From: Neorhizobium sp. UBA3556
GTDB taxonomy: Bacteria > Pseudomonadota > Alphaproteobacteria > Rhizobiales > Rhizobiaceae
DNA length: 64,000 nucleotides
Direction of reading: 5' to 3'
Assembly (NCBI GenBank): GCA_002376235.1
Contig: DFNX01000017.1
Location: 62,001 to 126,000, forward strand
Of this stretch, positions 1 to 7,137 are shown piece by piece; positions within the stretch are counted from its first letter, which is position 1, and the number at the start of each line of letters is the position of its first letter. The notes under the pieces were generated by a model. The model searched no databases, was not told the DNA's origin, and saw nothing but the letters and a program-made list of their open reading frames with translations. The translations under genes were made by a program, and so were the position numbers.

Positions 1-78
1 GTCATCCCGCGCCAGAACGCTTGTGGTGAAGCAGAGCGAAACGAAGAAGAATGAGACCCGAAAAAATCTGATAAACAT
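1..78 (-). CDS. 5' end of a secreted or periplasmic protein (partial, runs off the left edge)
   Basis: The first 26 codons of a minus-strand gene start with ATG at 78-76, preceded by a GGAAGG ribosome site at 85-90. The residues form a classical signal peptide: a basic start (Arg4, Arg7), a Phe/Val/Leu-rich core, and a Leu-Ala-Arg end that looks like a signal peptidase site. The mature part lies outside the window, so no function can be given. It is divergent from xoxF across 416 bp, so it may belong to the methanol locus, but that is only positional inference. Confidence 0.6.
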   Translation of the reverse strand, partial: MFIRFFRVSFFFVSLCFTTSVLARDD

Positions 79-389
79 CAAAAACCTTCCTTGGTCATGC
101 CGTTGTACTCCCGATACTCGCAGAGGATTCTGCAATCATCTTAAAAACATCAGTTAATGATCATAAGCAATACTCGTAAGCATCTGCAATAAAATATGCC
201 GCGCAGCAGCAATTTCAATTATAGATCAAGTTAACTCTAATAATACACTTGCCGTGATTAATGTAATATCCTATCTTTTAATCGGTTTCCGGCTTCAAGG
301 TCTTGTTTTTGGGAGAGGCGAGATCCGAAGGCCTGTAGGGTGGGCAGTAAAGGTGCCCTTGGCCCATCCTTTTGCCGTGACACGCTGAC

Positions 390-401
390 GGAAACGTTTC
401 C
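390..401. promoter_or_regulatory. 12-bp perfect palindrome in the region upstream of xoxF
   Basis: GGAAACGTTTCC is a perfect inverted repeat with no spacer, 94 bp upstream of the xoxF ATG. It lies in the 416-bp gap (79-494) between the divergent partial gene and xoxF. The left part of that gap (about 121-290) is visibly A+T-rich. A dimeric regulator could bind the palindrome. No regulator gene for the methanol locus is in the window, so the role is inferred from position and symmetry. Confidence 0.35.
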
Positions 402-494
402 CGCACATTGAGAAAATCACTTGGCTGCGCTTAAGCGCGCGACGGTTCGCAACGACGAGCCGCGTGCGGATAATAAGCATTGGGAGGATTTCAC

Positions 495-2417
495 ATGCGG
501 ATACCTGTCAACTCCAAGATTGCACGAAATCTATTTCTGCCTTTGGCGACCGCTGGCTGTCTGACCTCTGGGTTTGCCGGAATAGCCTTCGCCAACGATG
601 ACCTGACCAAGCTTGCCGAAGACCCGAAGAATTGGGCGATGCCGACGGGGAACTATGCCAATCATCGCTATTCGGAACTCAAGGAAATCACTGCGGGCAA
701 CGTCAAGAACCTGCAGGTTAAGTGGACTTTCTCCACCGGTGTCCTCAGAGGCCATGAGGGCGGACCGTTGGTTATCGGCGACGTGATGTATATTCACACG
801 CCGTTCCCGAACATCGTTTATGCGCTCGACCTGAAGAATGATGGCAAGATTCTCTGGAAATACGAACCCAAGCAGGATCCGAATGTCATCGGCATCATGT
901 GCTGCGACACCGTCAACCGCGGGGTGGCCTATGGCGATGGCAAGATCATCCTGAACCAGGCCGACACGACGGTGGTGGCGCTCGATGCCAAGACCGGCAA
1001 GCTCGTGTGGTCGGTGAAGAACGGAGATCAGATCGATGGCGGCAAGGGAGAATCCGGCACGGCCGCGCCGCTTGTGGTCAAGGACAAGGTGCTGATCGGC
1101 ATTTCTGGCGCCGAATTCGGCGTTCGCGGCTGGACTGCGGCCTATAACCTGAAGGACGGTTCGCTCGCATGGAAAGCCTATTCGACCGGGCCCGACGCCG
1201 AAACGCTGATCGACCCGGAAAAAACGACCCATCTGGGAAAGCCGGTCGGCAAGGATTCCGGCATCAATACCTGGGAAGGCGAACAGTGGAAGACTGGCGG
1301 CGGGACCACCTGGGGCTGGTTCTCCTATGATGCGAAGTCCAACCTGATCTATTACGGCACCGGCAACCCCTCGACCTGGAACCCGGTTCAACGGCCTGGT
1401 GACAACCGATGGTCGATGACCTTGATGGCGCGCGATGCCGATACCGGGCAAGCCAAATGGCTCTATCAGATGACCCCGCATGACGAGTGGGATTATGATG
1501 GTGTCAACGAGAACATCCTCGTCGATGGCATGGAGGTCAACGGCAAGAAACACGATGTTCTGGTGCATCTCGACCGAAACGGTTTCGGCTATACGCTGGA
1601 CCGGGTTAGTGGTGAGTTGCTGGTGGCCAAGAAATACGATCCGAAGGTCAACTGGGCGACGGAAGTCGTGATGGATCCGAAGAGCGAACAATATGGCCGA
1701 CCACAGGTGGTCGCGAAATATTCGACGCAGCAGAACGGAGAGGACGTTAACTCCACCGGCATTTGCCCCGCCGCACTCGGCTCCAAGGATCAGCAGCCGG
1801 CGACCTATTCACCCAAAACAGGGCTTTTCTACGTGCCGACCAACCATGTCTGCATGGATTATGAGCCGTACAAGGTAAGCTATACGGCCGGCCAGCCTTA
1901 TGTCGGCGCTACCGTGTCTATGTATCCGACGCCGGATAGCCATGGAGGCATGGGCAATTTCATTGCTTGGGATGCCGCCAAAGGTGAGATCGTCTGGTCG
2001 ATACCGGAACAGTTCTCCGTCTGGTCGGGAGCACTTGCCACGGCGGGTGACGTGGTTTTCTACGGAACATTGGAAGGCTACATCAAGGCTGTCGATCTGA
2101 AGGGTAAGGAGCTTTACAAGTTCAAGACACCTTCCGGCATCATCGGCAATATCAACACGTTCGAACATGGCGGAAAACAATATATCGCCGTGCTTTCGGG
2201 CGTTGGTGGCTGGGCCGGCATCGGTCTCGCCGGTGGCCTGCTTTCTCCTGAAAACGCTGCGGCATGGCATGGCGCGGTGGATCAGGGACGCGGCGGACAG
2301 GATGAGGCTGCGGTCGTGGGAACGGCGGGCCTTGGCGCTGTTGGCGGTTATGCGGCGCTTGCCGACTACACCACGCTCGGCGGGCAGCTGACAGTGTTCG
2401 GTCTCCCGGACAACTGA
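495..2417 (+). CDS. xoxF: Lanthanide-dependent PQQ methanol dehydrogenase XoxF
   Basis: A periplasmic quinoprotein of 640 aa that oxidises methanol (and often formaldehyde) with PQQ and a rare-earth ion, passing electrons to cytochrome XoxG. A signal peptide ends at Ala-Phe-Ala 31-33. Cys136-Cys137 is the vicinal disulfide of PQQ alcohol dehydrogenases. The motif around 329-336 reads H-D-E-W-D-Y-D-G: Asp333 matches the catalytic base, and Asp335, two residues on, is the extra lanthanide ligand that marks XoxF, where calcium MxaF enzymes have Ala. The start at ATG 495 was chosen over the upstream in-frame TTG at 480 because GGGAGGA at 482-488 fits it. It is followed by xoxG and xoxJ. Length is normal for the family. 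Confidence 0.96.
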   Translation: MRIPVNSKIARNLFLPLATAGCLTSGFAGIAFANDDLTKLAEDPKNWAMPTGNYANHRYSELKEITAGNVKNLQVKWTFSTGVLRGHEGGPLVIGDVMYIHTPFPNIVYALDLKNDGKILWKYEPKQDPNVIGIMCCDTVNRGVAYGDGKIILNQADTTVVALDAKTGKLVWSVKNGDQIDGGKGESGTAAPLVVKDKVLIGISGAEFGVRGWTAAYNLKDGSLAWKAYSTGPDAETLIDPEKTTHLGKPVGKDSGINTWEGEQWKTGGGTTWGWFSYDAKSNLIYYGTGNPSTWNPVQRPGDNRWSMTLMARDADTGQAKWLYQMTPHDEWDYDGVNENILVDGMEVNGKKHDVLVHLDRNGFGYTLDRVSGELLVAKKYDPKVNWATEVVMDPKSEQYGRPQVVAKYSTQQNGEDVNSTGICPAALGSKDQQPATYSPKTGLFYVPTNHVCMDYEPYKVSYTAGQPYVGATVSMYPTPDSHGGMGNFIAWDAAKGEIVWSIPEQFSVWSGALATAGDVVFYGTLEGYIKAVDLKGKELYKFKTPSGIIGNINTFEHGGKQYIAVLSGVGGWAGIGLAGGLLSPENAAAWHGAVDQGRGGQDEAAVVGTAGLGAVGGYAALADYTTLGGQLTVFGLPDN

Positions 2418-2441
2418 CCGCTGAAGAATATTGCATCAATG

Positions 2442-2464
2442 GGCCGCGCATTGGTGGCGCGGCC
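2442..2464 (+). promoter_or_regulatory. GC-only hairpin between xoxF and xoxG
   Basis: GGCCGCGC at 2442-2449 pairs perfectly with GCGCGGCC at 2457-2464 across a 7-nt loop, 25 nt after the xoxF stop. No T-run follows, so it is not a standard intrinsic terminator. It may protect the 3' end of xoxF mRNA or partly attenuate read-through into xoxG. Hairpins in comparable positions follow the binding-protein genes of the three ABC operons in this window. Confidence 0.5.
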
Positions 2465-2582
2465 TCACGGTACCGATTGATCATCCGAAAATACTGTGCG
2501 GGCAGGCTTCTTCATTTGGGTTGAAGCTTCAAGGTGGGGCTTTTCCATCGCTCTCGAAATCTTTCGCATATGAGGTTCATCA

Positions 2583-3128
2583 ATGGCTTTTCGCAATGCA
2601 GTTCTCGCATTTGGCATCGTGGCAATCTCATTTCTGACATCTGGCTCATTTCTGACATCTGGAATGGCCTTCGCCGATGACGACAAGGAAAAGGCGGCGG
2701 CGGTGAGCGAGGAGGATGGCAAGTTTCTCGACAAGGAGGGAAATCCGACCTTCAAGATCCAGGCCGACGGTACGGTCGATTGGTATACGTTCAGCGGCTA
2801 TCGGCGATATCATTCCGACTGTCATGTCTGTCATGGGCCGGATGGCGTCGGGTCCAGTTATGCGCCGGCCTTGGCGGACAGTCTCAAGCGGATGGATTAT
2901 GCGAGTTTCCTGTCGATCGTGGCGGAAGGGCGCAAAAATGTCGGCGGCGGCAAGGAAAATGTCATGCCGGCTTTTGGCGATAACAAGAATGTCTACTGTT
3001 ATCTCGATGACATCTACGTCTATCTGCGGGCGCGCGCGGTCGGCGCTGCTCCCCGTGGCCGTCCGCCGAAAAAGGCCGACAAGCCGCAAGGGGCGAAGGA
3101 TTACGAAGCCTCCTGTATGGGAGGCTGA
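2583..3128 (+). CDS. xoxG: Cytochrome c, electron acceptor of XoxF (XoxG)
   Basis: A periplasmic c-type cytochrome of 181 aa that should carry electrons from XoxF towards the terminal oxidase. A signal peptide ends near Ala-Phe-Ala 29-31. A single haem site C-H-V-C-H spans 80-84, and Met128 in a V-M-P-A context is the likely axial ligand. The C-terminal tail after about 155 is rich in Lys, Pro and Ala. ATG 2583 follows an AGGT-type site. It lies 165 bp after xoxF and 1 bp before xoxJ, the usual order xoxF-xoxG-xoxJ. Its signal peptide contains an in-frame duplicated six-residue block, listed separately. Confidence 0.92.
   Translation: MAFRNAVLAFGIVAISFLTSGSFLTSGMAFADDDKEKAAAVSEEDGKFLDKEGNPTFKIQADGTVDWYTFSGYRRYHSDCHVCHGPDGVGSSYAPALADSLKRMDYASFLSIVAEGRKNVGGGKENVMPAFGDNKNVYCYLDDIYVYLRARAVGAAPRGRPPKKADKPQGAKDYEASCMGG
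2627..2662 (+). repeat. Perfect 18-bp tandem duplication inside the xoxG signal peptide
   Basis: The 18-bp unit ctcatttctgacatctgg occurs twice without a gap (2627-2644 and 2645-2662). Being a multiple of three, it keeps the frame and doubles the residues S-F-L-T-S-G in the hydrophobic core of the XoxG leader. It looks like a recent slippage duplication, lengthening the leader by six residues. Confidence 0.85.
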
Positions 3129-3129
3129 C

Positions 3130-4026
3130 ATGATGTATGGTGTCCTGCCCGATGTCTTTTCGATGGTGTGGCAATCCGCTCGCAGCAAATGGATCTTGGC
3201 GATTGCAGCAGCAGTGATGAGTGTCTCAACACACCAGGCTCATGCTCAGGGCGCCGGTCTCGGTGCGGCGGGAGAACTTGTCGATCCGGATATCCTGCGC
3301 GTCTGTGCCGATCCATCCAATATGCCGTTCTCAGACCAAAGCGGCGAAGGTTTCGAGGACAAGTTGGCGCGGATCGTTGCAGAGGGTACGGGGCGCAAAT
3401 CGGTGGCCTATACCTGGTTTCCATCGATCAACGGTTTTGTGCGCAACACACTCGGCGCCAACCGTTGCGATATCATCATGGGATATGCGCAAGGTGATGA
3501 GTTGGTGCAGAACACCAACGCCTATTACCGGTCGTCCTATGTGCTGGTCTACCGGAAAGGCGGCGATCTTTCCGGTGTCGATACGCTTGCAGACCCGAAG
3601 CTTAAAGACAAGCGCATCGGGGTCGTGGAGGGTACGCCGCCGACGGCCAACATGGCCAAGGCAAAGCTGATGGGGAGGGCGAAGGTCTATCCGCTGATGA
3701 TCGATACGCGCGCCATGCCATCCATGGCAGAGCTGGCGATGCGTGACATGCAGTCGGGGGCAATCGACGCTGCAGTCCTATGGGGGCCGATGGCCGGGTA
3801 TTATGCCGCTCGGTCCGATGTCGAAATGACGCTCGTGCCGCTTATCCATGAGAAAGGCGGCCAGCGCATGATTTATCGGATCACCATGGGCGTTCGTCCC
3901 TCCGACCAGAGCTGGAAGCGCACACTCAATACATTCATCAAGGAAAACCAGCCTAAGATCGACAGGTTGCTTCTGGATTATGGCGTGCCGCTGCTCGACG
4001 AACGGGATCAGCGGATTACTCAGTGA
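3130..4026 (+). CDS. xoxJ: XoxJ, periplasmic binding-protein-like partner of XoxF
   Basis: A 298-aa protein of the family encoded next to xoxF and xoxG, resembling periplasmic solute-binding proteins and thought to help activate or assemble the dehydrogenase. A signal peptide ends near Ala-His-Ala 37-39. The mature part begins with the typical L-R-V-C-A-D-P-S-N-M-P-F segment of this family, followed by a two-lobed fold. ATG 3130 was chosen because GGAGG at the end of xoxG serves it and a leader follows directly; the frame stays open further upstream inside xoxG. It is presumably translated together with xoxG. The exact biochemical role is not settled for the family. Confidence 0.88.
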   Translation: MMYGVLPDVFSMVWQSARSKWILAIAAAVMSVSTHQAHAQGAGLGAAGELVDPDILRVCADPSNMPFSDQSGEGFEDKLARIVAEGTGRKSVAYTWFPSINGFVRNTLGANRCDIIMGYAQGDELVQNTNAYYRSSYVLVYRKGGDLSGVDTLADPKLKDKRIGVVEGTPPTANMAKAKLMGRAKVYPLMIDTRAMPSMAELAMRDMQSGAIDAAVLWGPMAGYYAARSDVEMTLVPLIHEKGGQRMIYRITMGVRPSDQSWKRTLNTFIKENQPKIDRLLLDYGVPLLDERDQRITQ

Positions 4027-4032
4027 AGTACA

Positions 4033-4066
4033 GGCAGGCTTGCGGCCAGAAAGGAGGCAGCCTGCC
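4033..4066 (+). promoter_or_regulatory. Inverted repeat between xoxJ and frmA
   Basis: GGCAGGCT at 4033-4040 and AGCCTGCC at 4059-4066 are perfect 8-bp arms with an 18-nt spacer, just after the xoxJ stop. No T-run follows. It could be a weak hairpin that separates expression of xoxFGJ from frmA. The 72-bp gap is short, so read-through remains likely. Confidence 0.35.
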
Positions 4067-4098
4067 CGTAAGGATATTCAAGAGGGAGTGAGGGAAAA

Positions 4099-5226
4099 AT
4101 GGATGTCCGCGCCGCTGTTGCCGTTCAGGCAGGAAAACCGCTGGAAGTGATGACGGTTCAGCTCGACGGCCCGAAGGCCGGCGAAGTGCTGGTCGAGATC
4201 AAGGCCACCGGCATCTGCCACACCGACGATTTCACCCTCTCGGGCGCAGACCCGGAAGGCCTGTTTCCAGCCATTCTCGGCCATGAAGGCGCAGGCATCG
4301 TCGTTGACGTCGGCCCCGGCGTCACCTCGCTGAAGAAGGGCGATCACGTCATCCCGCTCTACACGCCGGAATGCCGCGAATGCTATTCCTGCACCTCGCG
4401 CAAGACCAATCTCTGTACCTCGATCCGCTCCACCCAGGGCCAGGGCGTCATGCCGGACGGCACCTCGCGCTTCTCGATCGGCAAGGACAAGATCCATCAC
4501 TACATGGGCTGCTCGACGTTTGCGAACTTCACCGTCCTGCCGGAAATCGCGCTTGCCAAGATCAATCCCGACGCCCCCTTCGACAAGGTCTGCTATATCG
4601 GCTGCGGTGTGACGACCGGCATCGGTGCCGTGATCAACACGGCCAAGGTCGAGATCGGCTCCACCGCGATCGTCTTCGGTCTCGGCGGCATTGGCCTTAA
4701 CGTGCTGCAGGGCCTGCGTCTTGCCGGTGCTGATATGATCATCGGCGTCGACATCAACCCGGACCGCAAGGAATGGGGCGAAAAGTTCGGCATGACCCAT
4801 TTCGTCAACCCGAAGGAAGTCGGCGAGGATATCGTTCCCTATCTGGTCAACATGACCAAGCGCCATGGCGACCTGATCGGCGGCGCCGACTACACGTTCG
4901 ACTGCACCGGCAACACCAAGGTCATGCGTCAGGCGCTGGAATCATCGCATCGCGGCTGGGGCAAGTCGGTCATCATCGGCGTTGCCGGCGCCGGCCAGGA
5001 AATCTCGACGCGTCCGTTCCAGCTGGTCACCGGCCGCAACTGGATGGGCACGGCCTTCGGCGGTGCACGCGGTCGCACCGACGTGCCGAAGATCGTCGAC
5101 TGGTACTTGGAGGGCAAGATCCAGATCGATCCGATGATCACCCACACCATGCCGCTCGAAGACATCAACAAGGGTTTCGACCTGATGCACAAGGGTGAAT
5201 CCATCCGTGGCGTGGTGGTCTATTGA
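4099..5226 (+). CDS. frmA: S-(hydroxymethyl)glutathione dehydrogenase / class III alcohol dehydrogenase
   Basis: A cytoplasmic zinc-dependent NAD enzyme of 375 aa that oxidises S-hydroxymethylglutathione, the adduct of formaldehyde and glutathione, to S-formylglutathione. Cys40 and His62 (in G-H-E) are catalytic zinc ligands. The structural zinc loop has Cys92, Cys95, Cys98 and Cys106. The nucleotide-binding stretch G-L-G-G-I-G lies near 195-200. Length is exactly that of class III enzymes. A GAGGG-type site precedes ATG 4099. In this position it consumes the formaldehyde made by XoxF. The next enzyme, S-formylglutathione hydrolase, is not in the window. Confidence 0.95.
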   Translation: MDVRAAVAVQAGKPLEVMTVQLDGPKAGEVLVEIKATGICHTDDFTLSGADPEGLFPAILGHEGAGIVVDVGPGVTSLKKGDHVIPLYTPECRECYSCTSRKTNLCTSIRSTQGQGVMPDGTSRFSIGKDKIHHYMGCSTFANFTVLPEIALAKINPDAPFDKVCYIGCGVTTGIGAVINTAKVEIGSTAIVFGLGGIGLNVLQGLRLAGADMIIGVDINPDRKEWGEKFGMTHFVNPKEVGEDIVPYLVNMTKRHGDLIGGADYTFDCTGNTKVMRQALESSHRGWGKSVIIGVAGAGQEISTRPFQLVTGRNWMGTAFGGARGRTDVPKIVDWYLEGKIQIDPMITHTMPLEDINKGFDLMHKGESIRGVVVY

Positions 5227-5296
5227 CCGCTTTCTGCCGGAGCAGGTCGGAAGCCTGGGCCCGGCGCGAATGTTCAAACAGAGGAGGAGACTTGCA

Positions 5297-5878
5297 ATGG
5301 ACAGTGCAGTTCAAGTTCGCATCCACCCCGCGGTGGATGGTGGCGTAAAACCCGCTGGCGCCAGTTTTTCCGGAGGTACACTGGTGTGTGAATGCACCGA
5401 CAGGCCGGTCAAGGTCAAAATCGAAGGACAGGTGGCGCATAATCACGCCTGTGGTTGCACCAAATGCTGGAAGCCGAAAGGCGCAGATTTTTCGATCGTC
5501 GCCGTGGTTCCTCACGACAAGGTGACGGTGCTCGAAAACGGCGACAAGCTCGCAGTGGTCGATCCGGGCGCGCTGATCCAGAGACATGCCTGTAAACAAT
5601 GCGGCGTGCATATGTATGGGCCGGTCGAGAGGGATCACGCCTTCAAGGGCCTGGATTTCATTCATCCGGAACGTTTCCAGGAAAGCGGCTGGGCGCCTCC
5701 GGGTTTCGCAGCTTTCGTGTCGTCGATCATCGAATCCGGGGTCAATCCGGAGCGCATGGACGGGATCAGGGGCCGCCTGAAGGAGCTTGGGCTGGAGCCT
5801 TATGACTGCCTCTCGCCCGGCTTGATGGATTATGTCGCGACATGGGTGGCGAAGAAATCCGGAGCGCTCCCGGCCTAA
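5297..5878 (+). CDS. gfa: Gfa-family protein (S-(hydroxymethyl)glutathione synthase-like)
   Basis: A 193-aa zinc-binding protein of the glutathione-dependent formaldehyde-activating (Gfa/CENP-V) family. It has the expected cysteine pairs: C-E-C near 33-35, C-G-C-x2-C near 53-58, and a late K-Q-C-G-V-H-M-Y-G segment. Family members were proposed to speed condensation of formaldehyde with glutathione, although that catalytic role has been disputed. ATG 5297 was chosen because GAGGAGGAG at 5281-5289 sits just before it; a longer reading from 5195 would overlap frmA. It is the last gene of the methanol/formaldehyde group. Confidence 0.9.
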   Translation: MDSAVQVRIHPAVDGGVKPAGASFSGGTLVCECTDRPVKVKIEGQVAHNHACGCTKCWKPKGADFSIVAVVPHDKVTVLENGDKLAVVDPGALIQRHACKQCGVHMYGPVERDHAFKGLDFIHPERFQESGWAPPGFAAFVSSIIESGVNPERMDGIRGRLKELGLEPYDCLSPGLMDYVATWVAKKSGALPA

Positions 5879-5995
5879 CTCCGGCTTGCAGCATGTAGCC
5901 CTTGGAGGAACGGCATAGGGTGTGAACTTGCCGTATGGCATTCAAGGACTGCAATACGAGCGGGAGAAATGGGTCAGTATTCGATGGTAAAAGAT

Positions 5996-6032
5996 CTTCA
6001 CTGCCGGTTGCGATCTGGCTCCGGCAGTGAAG
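5996..6032 (-). terminator. Perfect 12-bp hairpin between convergent gfa and gntR
   Basis: CTTCACTGCCGG at 5996-6007 pairs perfectly with CCGGCAGTGAAG at 6021-6032 around a 13-nt loop. Read on the minus strand, the hairpin is followed by ATCTTTTACC, a short T-run, so it could stop transcription coming from gntR; on the plus strand it could slow read-through from gfa. The stem is 255 bp past the gntR stop and 118 bp past the gfa stop. Confidence 0.5.
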
Positions 6033-6073
6033 GATTGCCGGTGCTTGGATTTTGAAGCGATCTTAGATGAAAG

Positions 6074-6118
6074 CATCCCCATCCCCATCCCCATCCTCAA
6101 TGCCATTGCCATTGCCAT
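6074..6118. repeat. Two adjacent hexanucleotide microsatellites
   Basis: Four copies of catccc (the last ends in t) occupy 6074-6097, and after three bases three exact copies of tgccat occupy 6101-6118. They lie in the 408-bp non-coding space between the gfa and gntR stops (5879-6286). No convincing gene covers them. Confidence 0.75.
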
Positions 6119-6286
6119 CGGGAATGTCAGCAGTGTATCGACGTCGGCAAAGCTCGCGATGTTTCTATTCTTCTCTGGCGAAGATTTCTGTCATCCCGCA
6201 CCCGATCCATGCCACGTAGCAGGTTCTCTGCGATGGTTACTTGGTTTAAGCCTCCTTTGAATAGCCGTTTCTCGGCCACATCGATC

Positions 6287-7048
6287 TCAGGCTGAAGGCT
6301 GCCGCTGAAGCCAGCGCGCAATCTGAACTCTTTTGGATTCGAGATGGCGCCGCAGGATTGCGCCGAGCTGCGGGCCATCCCTTGCCTCCAGCGCCACAAT
6401 CATTTCCTCGTGCTCTTTTATTGCAACCTGCCATTCATCATCGGCAATCCGTGCAATGAAGCGCAATCTGATGGTGCGGTTAAAGACGATGCGACGCATT
6501 TCTTTGAGCAGTTCATTGTCCGCGATCTCAAAAATGGCATCGTGAATTTGTCGGTTGTATATGTAATAGCCATCGAGATCATTTGCGGCGTGGCGTTCGA
6601 GCATGGAGATGTGCATGCCGCGGATATCGTCTAGCTGAGCCTCGGTGATGCGGGGAGCAGCAAGCTCCCCCGCCAATCCCTCCAGGGCACCGATTACGAG
6701 GAAGCTTTCGAGTATCTGAACCTCGGTTATTGTCGCGACGCAAGCTCCGCGGTTCGGTGTTAACACCACCAGCCCTTCCGCTGCCAGTGCACGAATGGCT
6801 TCGCGCATGGGCGTTCGCGAGACCGCGAAGCTCTCGCACAAATCTTTCTCGATGAGTTTCGCTCCCGGAGCGATATCCCCGTGCTCTATCATTTCCCGCA
6901 GGCGGTCGACGATCTTGAGGTGCAAGGTCTGTCGCTCTATTGGCTTGATATTGTGCAAAAAACCGGTCCTTGCGTAAAAAAATGCCAAGTGGCGCGCGGG
7001 CTTTGGACGCATTTTGTGCATCGCAAAATTAATCCAACCTAAACCCAC
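6287..7048 (-). CDS. GntR-family (FadR/FCD subfamily) transcriptional regulator
   Basis: A 253-aa repressor-type protein. An N-terminal winged helix-turn-helix lies at about 40-105, with the typical L-x-E-x2-L-C-x2-F-x-V-S-R-T-P-x-R-E-A segment. A helical FCD ligand domain follows, at about 110-245. The start was taken as GTG 7048 because AAGGAG at 7058-7053 lies just upstream; internal Met codons at residues 10 and 13 are alternatives. It is divergent from the peptide-type ABC operon at 7138 and shares a 89-bp intergenic region with it, which carries a TGTATACA palindrome. It probably represses that operon and itself in response to the transported compound or a breakdown product. The ligand is unknown. 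Confidence 0.9.
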   Translation of the reverse strand: MGLGWINFAMHKMRPKPARHLAFFYARTGFLHNIKPIERQTLHLKIVDRLREMIEHGDIAPGAKLIEKDLCESFAVSRTPMREAIRALAAEGLVVLTPNRGACVATITEVQILESFLVIGALEGLAGELAAPRITEAQLDDIRGMHISMLERHAANDLDGYYIYNRQIHDAIFEIADNELLKEMRRIVFNRTIRLRFIARIADDEWQVAIKEHEEMIVALEARDGPQLGAILRRHLESKRVQIARWLQRQPSA

Positions 7049-7068
7049 GAAACTCCTTTACAGAATAA

Positions 7069-7076
7069 TGTATACA
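7069..7076. promoter_or_regulatory. TGTATACA palindrome, candidate GntR operator
   Basis: A perfect 8-bp palindrome lies in the 89-bp gap between divergent gntR and the ABC operon, flanked by A/T-rich sequence. Many FadR-subfamily GntR proteins bind palindromes with a GTATAC-type core, so this is the natural candidate site. That is inference from family and position. The site is 62 bp upstream of the binding-protein ATG and 21 bp upstream of the gntR GTG. Confidence 0.45.
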
Positions 7077-7137
7077 AAATTAAGCTCCTCTCAAATGCAG
7101 AAAATGCACACGAAGAAACTTCTTCAAGGGGATCAAT

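Noticed and set aside
531..1691. A 386-codon open frame on the minus strand inside xoxF
   Set aside because: It lies opposite the conserved xoxF frame, has no recognisable domain, and is a by-product of G+C-rich codon use.
6027..6260. A 77-codon plus-strand frame reading through the hexamer repeats (I-P-I-P-I-P and A-I-A-I-A-I)
   Set aside because: The odd peptide follows from the DNA repeats; there is no good ribosome site, and the frame lies in the gap between convergent genes and runs up to the gntR stop.
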